Source of the DNA: Coprobacillus sp. CAG:698
GTDB lineage: Bacteria > Bacillota_I > Bacilli_A > ML615J-28 > CAG-698
Assembly: GCA_000431235.1 (NCBI GenBank)
Contig: HF988732.1
Coordinates: forward strand, 62,001-126,000
DNA: 64,000 bases
Reading direction: 5' to 3'
Shown: positions 18,301 to 26,051 of the stretch, one piece after another
Numbering within the stretch: the stretch's first letter is position 1
Layout of the letters: each line of letters begins with the position of its first letter
Translations under genes and position numbers: made by a program
The notes under the pieces: model-generated
What the model was told of the DNA's origin: nothing
The model's input: the letters and a program-made list of their open reading frames with translations, nothing else
The model's database searches: none

Positions 18301-20067
18301 ATATTACCAAGCTATGAAGTTAAGGTTGATTATAAATATCGAATAAGCTTTGTAACATCAACTGTAGGAAGTTCAATAAAATTTAAAGTAACTGATGACA
18401 AATTAAATCCTGTAGAAGGAGTATCGTTTGAAACAACAGCCTCAATTAGTTCAAAAATTAATGTAACTACAGACAAAGATGGATTTGCTATTATCGATAA
18501 TTTTAAAGAGTTAAAAGAAAATACAACTTTTACGATAAAGGCTATAAAGGGAAAATATTATAGTGAAGATGTTACTGTGAAAATTCAACCTAGCCTTGGA
18601 AGTAATATTCCATCATCGATATTTGTTTCTCCTGGAGCAAATGCAACAAATAGTGTTTACTTAACATGGAAAACAAATCTAACTACAACAAAAACAGTTG
18701 TTAATTATCGAATAAAAGGAACTGAAACATGGGAAACAGTTGAAAACAAAAATGGTATCGAACGTGTGTATGTAAAAACAGGATCAATGCATCAAGAATA
18801 CTTAGCTCATATGATTTTGCTTTCAAATTTGAAAGAAAATACTGAATATGAATATTATGTAGGTGATGGAACAAATAATTCAAAGACATATGCATTTAAA
18901 ACATTACCTACAAAAGAAGTAGAAATTGTATTCTTAGGCGATCCACAAAACACAAATGAAACAGGATATCAAATAACTAAGAAAACATTAGATGCTGCTT
19001 TTAAGAGAGTACCTAATGCTAATTTATTAATGTATGCAGGAGATATAGTTGACGATGTAACAATTAATTCACAATGGGAAGCCTTCCATAAGGTATTAGA
19101 AGGTTACAATACTAGTGTTATAACAGCTGCTGCTACAGGAAATCATGATGTAATTACATCTTACTCACGTCCTTTTATTACAAGCTTAACGCCATTACAA
19201 AATGGAATTGAGACAATAGGTGCTAGTTATTCATTTGAAATTGGTAATGCATGTATTTGTGTAATTGATACAGAATCAGCATCTTTGTTTGATGAAGAAG
19301 CTGAATGGTTAAAGTCAGTAATGAGCAAAACAGACAAAGATTTCAAGATTGTGTTAATGCATAGAAGTCCATATGCCTCAAATTACGATGAACCATATAT
19401 AAGAGACTATTGGCCAAGTGTTTTTGAGGAAGCAAAAGTTGACTTAGTTCTTTCAGGTCATGATCATGTATATGCTTCAACAACAATGTTAGGAAAAGAA
19501 AAAACTACAACAGACAAAGGTGTAACTTATGTTGTAGGTGGTGCTTGTGGGCAAAAATATTATAACGCAAATAATATTTCTTCACGTTATTGGCTTGATG
19601 TTGTCTATGATGAAGATGTACCTGTATATACAACAATAAAAATAAAAGATGGAGCTTTAAAACTTGAAAGTTATGCTCTTAAGGGAACTGAAGAAGTGCT
19701 AATTAATACAATATCAATTAATGCAAAAAAAGAAGACGTAAAAGAAATAGAATTGGATTTAGATGGTTATCTTGCAACAACTCAAAATAGCATTGTGCTA
19801 AAAGGTAAAGCAATTGGTACAAATAATGAAGTATTATCTGAAAACATAAACTTTGAAATAAAAAATGAAGTTAAAGGCGTAACAATTAAGAATAATACTT
19901 TAACTGTAGCTAGTGAGTTAGAACATAAAACACAAGTGACAATAATTGCTTCATATAGAGGAGTTACAAAAGAATTTACGATAAATGTAAAACTTCTTGA
20001 TAGTGCCATTGTTTCTAAATCAATAAATGAAATAACAAAATCATATTTGGATATATTCATAAAATAA
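15355..20067 (+). CDS. Secreted fusion: phosphodiester glycosidase (NAGPA) plus purple-acid-phosphatase-like domain
   Basis: A 1570-residue export protein with the signal peptide at about 1-30. GGAGG precedes the chosen ATG. Rough order: NAGPA/DUF2233 domain (about 95-390) with NGDFYD, VDGRQPGWS and the VVNLDGGGSS loop; Big_2-like Ig (about 400-570); jelly-roll carbohydrate-binding-like domain (about 573-740); Ig-like (about 742-860); cohesin-like beta domain (about 860-990); Cna-B-like domain (about 995-1080); PAP N-domain (about 1083-1183); calcineurin-like phosphoesterase (about 1186-1450) with GDPQ, GDIVDD, GNHD, MHRSPY and GHDH all intact; and a final Ig domain. No membrane anchor is visible at the C-terminus. 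NAGPA domains cleave sugar-phosphate diesters and PAPs release phosphate, so it may strip sugar-phosphodiester polymers such as teichoic acids or glycans (inference). Confidence 0.85.
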   Translation: MKTKKILIFCQVVVLLLLVFSFFDFNLKAASSIGLGDVDYTEKRDIYDGVSLEYAVGYNNNEEQKAYTVEMKKGSLIPYSTYGEYIYGGEILSKMIKEGENEFNKKVVVAINGDFYDTSNGVARGIMIVNGKLVTLGYAVGSEDALGFKDDGSVIFAKPDFTISFNNGENSYDIKYLNNDRKYNKEDLFLYTSDFGSSTKSYADGKEIVLSTDDETFKIGSTIKAKVESIGVKDSTLNPGQIILASGNRSDSRLSGLTIGQEITITVNDNNPSSGWSEVVQSIGYPHLLAKDGKPTGAIEDPAVHPRTALGVKKDGTVVLFQVDGRQPGWSNGVTFKQMVEWLVDVKGCDTVVNLDGGGSSTIMAHLPGNSDAEVLNSPSDGGERSNSNAILFFAPDDADPNREISHLHSYPKNLCILEGAETNIKVLATDKYYYPVATPTDLKYESDNEAIKVENGKLTCGKTSTKGTITITSNNIKETMDVTVIDNITKIAVDKTIISVAPNGKTEIKVTAYNGSMPLTTSNSSFTWDVSPKTVGSVSNGIFTGSSTGGTGTLTISFKKYNTSIPVEVGKLPNMIQTFENITIGKEWISTIENKGNGGDGKVSINTDERYVKFGKKSLRIDYDFRSATATTGVTAYQSGGYYKLEGYPTNIGMWVYGDGNGANVRIQIRDGKGAVQYISFEPSVVDWVGWKYIETSIPTGLPTPIQIQYPIRVMSVGGKVKTNGTLYFDNIRAVYGFKNDDLKEPTFSEITPVDGSFTDNNQERISVNLKDEPDENNNYTGINKDSIKMWLNDEEITNLVLVDNSDGSITCNYTPSALSLLKPGPQNIKMRVEDNYGNFTIKNWQFTLNGEYAGVIGEKPTESTIYAGDTVYYYVKTKSYKNFEKVTGKMSFNNKALMLTGVSVEDKNIKADVTKTTDANSKGVFEFTLSGMNQYEITESGNLIRLAFKVKNGFTSGSDSNIVFSDVYVYEKGYNKPTKFILPSYEVKVDYKYRISFVTSTVGSSIKFKVTDDKLNPVEGVSFETTASISSKINVTTDKDGFAIIDNFKELKENTTFTIKAIKGKYYSEDVTVKIQPSLGSNIPSSIFVSPGANATNSVYLTWKTNLTTTKTVVNYRIKGTETWETVENKNGIERVYVKTGSMHQEYLAHMILLSNLKENTEYEYYVGDGTNNSKTYAFKTLPTKEVEIVFLGDPQNTNETGYQITKKTLDAAFKRVPNANLLMYAGDIVDDVTINSQWEAFHKVLEGYNTSVITAAATGNHDVITSYSRPFITSLTPLQNGIETIGASYSFEIGNACICVIDTESASLFDEEAEWLKSVMSKTDKDFKIVLMHRSPYASNYDEPYIRDYWPSVFEEAKVDLVLSGHDHVYASTTMLGKEKTTTDKGVTYVVGGACGQKYYNANNISSRYWLDVVYDEDVPVYTTIKIKDGALKLESYALKGTEEVLINTISINAKKEDVKEIELDLDGYLATTQNSIVLKGKAIGTNNEVLSENINFEIKNEVKGVTIKNNTLTVASELEHKTQVTIIASYRGVTKEFTINVKLLDSAIVSKSINEITKSYLDIFIK

Positions 20068-20082
20068 TGTCATTATGAAATT

Positions 20083-20127
20083 AGCATCCTTAAACTATGT
20101 TATATTAGTTTTAAGGATGCTTTTCTT
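20083..20127 (+). terminator. Rho-independent terminator
   Basis: AGCATCCTTAAACT pairs with AGTTTTAAGGATGCT (one bulged A), followed by TTTC. A strong 14-bp hairpin directly after the fusion phosphoesterase gene. Confidence 0.8.
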
Positions 20128-20138
20128 TATAAAATTTG

Positions 20139-20167
20139 TTGCTTATTGACTTATTATATGGTAAAAT
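20139..20167 (+). promoter_or_regulatory. Sigma-A promoter with extended -10
   Basis: TTGCTT (20139-20144), 17-nt spacer, TGGTAAAAT (20159-20167). It lies upstream of the tandem paralogue pair. Confidence 0.6.
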
Positions 20168-20254
20168 ATGGTTAGATAGTTTAAAAAAATACAGAGTTTG
20201 ATAAATTTAATATTAATTAGTTTAAGTAATACATATAATAAGGAGCCTATAAGA

Positions 20255-20821
20255 ATGAAGAAAATGATAATTGCATTAGTTGTAGTAATTTGTGTTCAAT
20301 TAATAATTACGTTATGCTATTATGAAAAAACATTAGTCGATAAATTCGGCTTTGAAACAGTTGAAATATTAGATACAGATATTGATCCAGAAAACATTGA
20401 AAATGATTCAATAATTTATTTTAGTAAATCGTCTTCTGTATATGCAAAATTTTCATATGAATATGTAATTAGACAAGTGTATGACGAAGATCACCTTCCT
20501 AAAGTTTTAGATTTGAAACAGAAAATGTGTAATGTATATTTGAATGATGAATTGTTATATACTGATTGTACAAGTTTAGATGAACATTATGATGCAACAT
20601 TTGATAAATTAACTTTAACTAAAGAAAAATATGAAAAAAATAAAGACTTTTTTGGAAGTAATGTAAGATATTATATGTTTTCTAGTCGCCATATTTTAAT
20701 ATATGAACCTGGAGAATATAGAATTGAAATATTTTTAATGGTTCAATTAAATGGAAAAGAAGTATTAAAAAAGAACTCAATAAAGTTTACAGCTATTAGA
20801 CAAGATGATAAGGATAAATAG
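20255..20821 (+). CDS. Membrane-anchored protein of unknown function (tandem paralogue 1)
   Basis: Not recognised. It has 188 residues from the ATG at 20255, which has AAGGAG 9 nt upstream; an in-frame start at 20198 has no ribosome site. One N-terminal hydrophobic segment (about 4-22) is an uncleaved anchor or signal; no lipobox is present, although Cys20 follows ITL. The rest is predicted beta-rich and extracellular, with the pair-specific motifs CNVYLNDELLY, KDFFGSNV and the terminal KFTAI-QDD-DK. It is clearly homologous to the next gene along its full length, and both probably share the promoter at 20139. Confidence 0.7.
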   Translation: MKKMIIALVVVICVQLIITLCYYEKTLVDKFGFETVEILDTDIDPENIENDSIIYFSKSSSVYAKFSYEYVIRQVYDEDHLPKVLDLKQKMCNVYLNDELLYTDCTSLDEHYDATFDKLTLTKEKYEKNKDFFGSNVRYYMFSSRHILIYEPGEYRIEIFLMVQLNGKEVLKKNSIKFTAIRQDDKDK

Positions 20822-20889
20822 GTTATAACAAAATATTAAACTTATAATAATTGATATGGAAGTACATATAATGAAAGGAATTCGTAATA

Positions 20890-21420
20890 ATGAAGAAAAT
20901 GATAATTGTATTAGTTGTAGTAATTTGTGCTCAATTAATACTTACATTATGTTATAAAGAAAAATCAAAAATCAACAGATGTGATTTTAATGCAGTTTAT
21001 TTATTTCATGGAAGTACAAAAATTCATAATGATTCAGTAATTTCTATAGATAAAGGTTCTAACGTCGTTGCTGATATAATTTTAGATTGTGATGTTAAAC
21101 ATTTAAAAAGTGAAGACAATATACCTCAAATTCTAAATTTTGATGATAATATGTGTAATATATATTTTAATGATGAATTATTATACAATGATTTAAATTA
21201 TTTAGATAAAAATGGCTTTATATCAAACTACAAAAGAACAAAAGATTTTTTTGGTACAAATGTTAATTATCACTTTGAAGCATCACGTCTTTTTCCAATA
21301 GAAAAATCTGGTGAATACAAGATAGAAATGATTTTAAAATTGAAAATAGGAGGAGAAAAAGTATTGAAAAGAATTTCAATGAAGTTTACAGCTATTGTAC
21401 AAGATGATATGGATAAATAG
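20890..21420 (+). CDS. Membrane-anchored protein of unknown function (tandem paralogue 2)
   Basis: A 176-residue paralogue of the preceding gene. The first 20 residues are almost identical (MKKMIIVLVVVICAQLILTL), and MCNIYFNDELLY, KDFFGTNV and SMKFTAIVQDDMDK correspond to motifs in the first copy; the central part has diverged. GAAAGGA precedes the ATG, with a 69-nt gap from the first copy. A hairpin terminator follows. The function is unknown; two divergent copies suggest an old tandem duplication. Confidence 0.7.
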   Translation: MKKMIIVLVVVICAQLILTLCYKEKSKINRCDFNAVYLFHGSTKIHNDSVISIDKGSNVVADIILDCDVKHLKSEDNIPQILNFDDNMCNIYFNDELLYNDLNYLDKNGFISNYKRTKDFFGTNVNYHFEASRLFPIEKSGEYKIEMILKLKIGGEKVLKRISMKFTAIVQDDMDK

Positions 21421-21439
21421 ATTATAATAAAATATTGAT

Positions 21440-21480
21440 AAAAAACTCTATTAATGTTAATTCATTAGAGAGTTTTTTAT
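21440..21480 (+). terminator. Rho-independent terminator
   Basis: AAAAAACTCT (21440-21449) pairs with AGAGTTTTTT (21469-21478). The loop contains a further short AATG/CATT pairing. It ends the paralogue pair. Confidence 0.7.
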
Positions 21481-21530
21481 TTTTATGGTTTAAATAATAA
21501 ATATTTATGAAAAATGTCACCTTTTATATC

Positions 21531-21551
21531 ACAATATAGTCTTTATATTGT
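21531..21551. promoter_or_regulatory. Inverted repeat, possible operator
   Basis: Perfect 8-bp arms ACAATATA-5 nt-TATATTGT, about 100 nt upstream of the extended -10 at 21655. It has no T tail and is not placed as a terminator. The regulator is unknown, and low-complexity AT sequence weakens the case. Confidence 0.3.
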
Positions 21552-21654
21552 ACTAGTTAAAAAGTATATTTTATGAAAATATTTTTTTGTTTTCATGAAT
21601 ACGTTTCAATTCATTAATTACCAAATCGTATTGATTTACTTTTTATAAAAAATA

Positions 21655-21663
21655 TGATATAAT
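21655..21663 (+). promoter_or_regulatory. Extended -10 promoter of the ABC exporter unit
   Basis: TGATATAAT, a TGn-extended perfect -10 box with a weak -35 (TTTACT at 21635). It lies 49 nt before the start of the YwaF-ABC fusion gene. Confidence 0.5.
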
Positions 21664-21711
21664 TAATAGAATTATGCAAATAATAATATTATGAATTTAG
21701 TGAGTTAATTT

Positions 21712-23913
21712 ATGAATATAGAGAATAAATTTATTAGAATAACATTTAAAAAAATAATTCCTATTTTATTAATTCTTGTTTATGCGGTTAGATTATTTTG
21801 TTATAAACAAAGTATAGGAAGTTATATAACATTAAACTCATCGCCACTTGGCAAGGTTGAAACAGTTTTTTCACTACTTGCTATATGGCTTCAATACACT
21901 GCAGTTACTTTGGTTTTGATTAGTTCATTTATAAAAACAAAGTATACTGATGCCTTTACAAGATATTGTACTATCCCTATATTTATTTTAAATATAATAT
22001 TGGTTAATCAAATATGCACTTTATTAACTGATAATAATGCTGTTATTTTAAAAATAATGTTAATTGTTGAATCTTCATTAGGTATTATTATATCATTATA
22101 TAATTTAATCAGATATTATCTTTTGAAAGAATATAAGAGTGCTGATGCAGTTTTATATAATAAATCTTCAAAGGAAAAGTTCCTTGAAATTATTAAAATG
22201 ATTGGTGTATTTGTTGTTTTATTGATACCTTCACTTCCTTCATATTTTGTTCAATTTATGTTTGGTTATGGAAGAGAAACAATAATTATTAAAGAAATAT
22301 CTTTTGCTCATCGTGTGTTTTTGTATATTGGGTTTATTATTCCTATGATTCTATATTTCTTATTAAGAAATAAAGATGAAAATACAATAAGATATGCAAT
22401 GATTTATATAAGTGTAGCTACAATGGTTGGCTTTTTAGTAAATTATAATTACACAACTATTTTAAAGCCATGGGCTTGGCCATTCCATTTGTGTAATACA
22501 GCCATGTTTATAATTCCTCTGTGCTTAATATTTAAAATGAAACGACTATTTTATTTTACATATTTCATAAATGTATTAGGAGCGCTTCTAGCAATGTTAA
22601 TGCCAAATTATGATACATCATCTAATATTTTTAGTATGAGAGTATTTAACTTTTGGTATAATCACTGGATTGCTTTCTTTATGCCTTTATTAATAGTGGC
22701 ATTGAAGGTATTTAAAAGACCAAAACTAAAAGAATTTATTTATTCAATGATTGGATTCTTTGGCTATTTTGTTTTAGCTTTAGTAATGAATGTTGTTTTT
22801 TCAGCAATGAATACTGTATATCCTGAATTAAGAATTGGCTCAGTTGATTATTTCTTTATAAATAGTGATTTTGTTGCTGATAAACTTGGAACTTGGGCGG
22901 AAAAACTCTTTAAAATAACATCTGTTATAAGAGTTGGAAAACTAGAACTTGTCTTCCATCCGTTTTATCAATTATCATTCTTTTCAGTATATGTCCTTTT
23001 AGGTCTTGCTGTATGGTTTGTTTATTCAGAGTTCTTTAGAATAGCGGATGATCATTATGCATTGCATAATAAATTAATAGAGATTAAAATAAAAGAAAAA
23101 TTACAAAAGGAACATTTTGGAGACAATCCTTCAATTAGAAAGGAAGATGCTATGAGTACTTCAAGTATAATTCTAAAACTTGATCACTTTTCTAAACAAT
23201 ACGCTAATAGTTCACGATATGCTGTCAATGATGCAAATTTAGAAGTATATGGTGGAGAAATATTTGGTTTCTTAGGGCCAAATGGTGCTGGTAAATCAAC
23301 TATTATTAAGAGTATTGTTGGTATACAAACAATAACAAGCGGAAATATCGATATTTGTGGATTTGATGTGGCAAGTAAGCCAGTTGAAGCTAAATATATT
23401 ATTGGTTATGTTCCTGATCACTATGCATTATATGAGAAGCTGACAGGACGTGAATATATTAATTATATTGCTGATATATACGATGTCTCACTCGAAGATA
23501 GGTGTGAAAGAATTGAAAAATATATTAAATTATTCGAACTTGAAAATTCGATTGATAATAAAATAAAAACATACTCTCATGGTATGAAGCAAAAAATAAC
23601 GATTATGGCTGCCTTAGTTCATGAACCTAAAGTTTGGATTTTAGATGAGCCTTTAACAGGCCTTGATCCTAATAGTATTTTCCAAGTAAAAGAATGTATG
23701 AAGCGACACGCCGAAAAAGGAAATATAGTATTCTTTAGCTCTCATATCATTGATATTGTGGAGAAGTTATGTAAGCGAATAGCCATAATTAAGCATGGTA
23801 AAATAATGTGTGTTAAAACAATTGAAGAGATTGAAAATATGATGGATGATGATGGAACAAAGATGACCTTGGAAAAGTATTATATGAAAATTATTGGTAA
23901 TAATGAGGAATAA
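21712..23913 (+). CDS. YwaF/TIGR02206-like membrane domain fused to an ABC transporter ATPase
   Basis: A 733-residue two-part protein. Residues about 1-455 are hydrophobic with many helices; PWAWPFHLCNT (about 258-268) and the following helices resemble the YwaF/TIGR02206 (TMEM164-like) membrane family. Residues about 485-730 form a complete ABC ATPase: Walker A GPNGAGKST (about 523-531), signature YSHGMKQK (about 622-629), Walker B VWILDEP (about 641-647) and the H-loop SSHI. The YSHGM type is usual in exporter ATPases. An internal ATG at 23152 has AAAGGA upstream and could also yield a free ATPase. The reading frame is continuous, so a fusion is the plain reading. It is followed by its likely permease after 2 nt. 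Confidence 0.8.
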   Translation: MNIENKFIRITFKKIIPILLILVYAVRLFCYKQSIGSYITLNSSPLGKVETVFSLLAIWLQYTAVTLVLISSFIKTKYTDAFTRYCTIPIFILNIILVNQICTLLTDNNAVILKIMLIVESSLGIIISLYNLIRYYLLKEYKSADAVLYNKSSKEKFLEIIKMIGVFVVLLIPSLPSYFVQFMFGYGRETIIIKEISFAHRVFLYIGFIIPMILYFLLRNKDENTIRYAMIYISVATMVGFLVNYNYTTILKPWAWPFHLCNTAMFIIPLCLIFKMKRLFYFTYFINVLGALLAMLMPNYDTSSNIFSMRVFNFWYNHWIAFFMPLLIVALKVFKRPKLKEFIYSMIGFFGYFVLALVMNVVFSAMNTVYPELRIGSVDYFFINSDFVADKLGTWAEKLFKITSVIRVGKLELVFHPFYQLSFFSVYVLLGLAVWFVYSEFFRIADDHYALHNKLIEIKIKEKLQKEHFGDNPSIRKEDAMSTSSIILKLDHFSKQYANSSRYAVNDANLEVYGGEIFGFLGPNGAGKSTIIKSIVGIQTITSGNIDICGFDVASKPVEAKYIIGYVPDHYALYEKLTGREYINYIADIYDVSLEDRCERIEKYIKLFELENSIDNKIKTYSHGMKQKITIMAALVHEPKVWILDEPLTGLDPNSIFQVKECMKRHAEKGNIVFFSSHIIDIVEKLCKRIAIIKHGKIMCVKTIEEIENMMDDDGTKMTLEKYYMKIIGNNEE

Positions 23914-23915
23914 AA

Positions 23916-25592
23916 ATGAAGCATTTAAAAACTTTAGTTTTAATGCAGTTACGGGATAAAATTGATTTATCTTGGATAAATGATAAAAAATCAAGAATTA
24001 GAAACATAGTTTTCTTTGTTCTTAAGTTTGCGATTATTTCCGCTTTTTCGTTCTTGATTTTATATTTATGCACATTAATTGGATTGTTTTATTATAGTGA
24101 TTTAGTCAGCGTAATGATTCTTGTTATAACTTTTTCATTGATTCTATCGCTTATTGCTTGTACTTACGAATTAATGAAGAATTTATATTTTTCCGAAGAT
24201 AATAAAGTTTTAATCACTTTTCCTGTAAATGCCAATAAAATATTTATTTCTAAAATAATTGTTTTCTTTATTTATGAAATAAAGAAGTCGTTTACATTTA
24301 TGATTCCTATTACTTTCGCTTGTGTTCTATCTTTGGTTACAAGAGGAAGTTGTTCAATTGGAAGTTTATTCTATATGTGGATAGTAATGCCATTTGTAAT
24401 TTCATTACCTGTTTTGATTGGAGCATTGCTATCTATTCCTGTAATGTATATTTATAGATTTTTGAAAAAGTATACATTTGTTGAAGTTAGTTTAGCGGCA
24501 ATAATTTTAGTAGCTGTGGTCGTTGGAGTCGTTAAGTTAATTAATTTAATTCCAGAAAATATTGATTTAATTAATCAATGGCCAACCATCAGCAAAGCAA
24601 TTAGGTCATTTTTGATGATAATTGAAGATAAACTTACTATTATGAATCAACTTATTAGAACAATAATTGGTGAGAAAAATTCTTCTCAAGTATATTTATT
24701 GAAATGGATATCATTGTTTAAATTGTTTGTTTTACTTCTTGTAAATGCATTACTATCATTTATAGTATATTATGCTTCAAGACCTTTATTCTTTAAGATG
24801 ATGTCTAAAAACTTTGAAATAAATAAAATCAATGTTCATGACAAAAAGAATACAAAGAAAAATAGATATTTAACTTTTATAAATAAAGAATTCTTGATTA
24901 ACTTAAGAACAATTGATATATCAGTTAATTACTTATTAGTATATATTATTGTTCCTATTATGATATTATTACTTAATAAATTGTATGCGGCAATGGACAC
25001 AAAACAATTAGGCGATAACTTGATATATGCATTCAATGTTTTATTGATTTGTCTTCCAATGCTTGCATCCAATGCTTTGGTTGCTACTTATTATAGTAGA
25101 GAAGGTCGTGCTGGATATATGAAAAAAGCAAAACCAATTTTTGCAGCGTATCCATTACTTGCTAAGTTGTTCTTTAATATGTTATTTTCTATTCCTGCTA
25201 TTTTTGCAACAGTTTCTATTTTTGGATCTTTAAAATCAATAGGAACGACAAACATTATCATTTTTGGATTTGCAATTTTATTCTTGCATTATGCTCACAT
25301 GTTGTGGAGTGCAATGCTCGATATTATGAATCCTCAAAATGAACAATATGCGACAACAGGAATGGAAGTAGACAATCCTAATGAGAATAAATCATCAATT
25401 TTTGCTTTTATCATTGCTTTTGTCTATGCTGTTATTGCATATAAACTTCTTTCTGAATCTGTTCTATATCATAAAGGATTAACAATGGGTATGAGTAAGC
25501 TACTATTCATAAGTTTGATATCTTTTATCAGTATTCTAATTTTGTTTATTAAGAGAATAAAAGCATTTTATTATGATATGCAAGAAAGGTAA
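23916..25592 (+). CDS. ABC-type exporter permease
   Basis: A 558-residue integral membrane protein with about 12 hydrophobic segments (for example about 30-55, 63-83, 120-140, 145-175, 190-205, 265-290, 335-355, 370-385 and 410-550). It starts 2 nt after the ATPase fusion with GAGG upstream, so it is very probably the membrane partner of that ATPase. Its length and layout match large ABC-2-like permeases of Bacillota that encode both halves in one chain. The substrate is unknown. It lies in one unit with two surface-protein genes, which might be cargo, accessory or regulatory proteins (inference). Confidence 0.75.
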   Translation: MKHLKTLVLMQLRDKIDLSWINDKKSRIRNIVFFVLKFAIISAFSFLILYLCTLIGLFYYSDLVSVMILVITFSLILSLIACTYELMKNLYFSEDNKVLITFPVNANKIFISKIIVFFIYEIKKSFTFMIPITFACVLSLVTRGSCSIGSLFYMWIVMPFVISLPVLIGALLSIPVMYIYRFLKKYTFVEVSLAAIILVAVVVGVVKLINLIPENIDLINQWPTISKAIRSFLMIIEDKLTIMNQLIRTIIGEKNSSQVYLLKWISLFKLFVLLLVNALLSFIVYYASRPLFFKMMSKNFEINKINVHDKKNTKKNRYLTFINKEFLINLRTIDISVNYLLVYIIVPIMILLLNKLYAAMDTKQLGDNLIYAFNVLLICLPMLASNALVATYYSREGRAGYMKKAKPIFAAYPLLAKLFFNMLFSIPAIFATVSIFGSLKSIGTTNIIIFGFAILFLHYAHMLWSAMLDIMNPQNEQYATTGMEVDNPNENKSSIFAFIIAFVYAVIAYKLLSESVLYHKGLTMGMSKLLFISLISFISILILFIKRIKAFYYDMQER

Positions 25593-25595
25593 AAA

Positions 25596-26039
25596 ATGAA
25601 AAAATCTGTTATATTAATGATATGTGTTGTTTATATCTTTGCTATTGTGATTGTAGGTTTTTTAGGCTTAGCTATGAAAGTTTATGATGAGAATAAATAT
25701 GTAAAGGAAATTCAATGCATAAATAAAGAATATAAGCCTAATCCAAACAAAAAAGAAAATGATGGTGCCGAAGATGGATTTATCAATATTTCTTATGAAA
25801 AGGGCTTAGTATTTAATTTAAATTGTATTGTAAAACCAGACGATGCAACTCAAAAGAAGCTAGAATACATTGGTGAAGATGATTCCACAATTTATTCTAT
25901 TGAAGTTCAAAGTGATGGAACAGCTAATATTGTCTTTAAGACTGATGGCGTTGCCATAATAATTGTGAAAGCAACTGATACTGAAGGTAAGAAAATAAAA
26001 ATAAAAATTACAGCCGTTGACATAGGTGGTATAATTTAA
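25596..26039 (+). CDS. Small membrane-anchored Ig-like (Big_2-type) protein
   Basis: A 147-residue protein with one N-terminal membrane segment (about 4-27) and an extracellular Ig-like domain (about 35-140). The strand pattern ending in VAIIIVKATDTEGKKIKIKI is the end of a bacterial Ig-like fold. The ATG follows AAAGG, 3 nt after the permease stop. Its function is unknown; the tight packing suggests it works with the exporter. It resembles the Ig domains found in the lipoproteins downstream but has no lipobox. Confidence 0.6.
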   Translation: MKKSVILMICVVYIFAIVIVGFLGLAMKVYDENKYVKEIQCINKEYKPNPNKKENDGAEDGFINISYEKGLVFNLNCIVKPDDATQKKLEYIGEDDSTIYSIEVQSDGTANIVFKTDGVAIIIVKATDTEGKKIKIKITAVDIGGII

Positions 26040-26051
26040 AAGGAGAAATTT

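Noticed and set aside
23152..23913. Separate ABC ATPase gene starting at the internal ATG
   Set aside because: The frame is open and continuous with the membrane part, so a fusion is the simpler reading; kept as a possible second product only.
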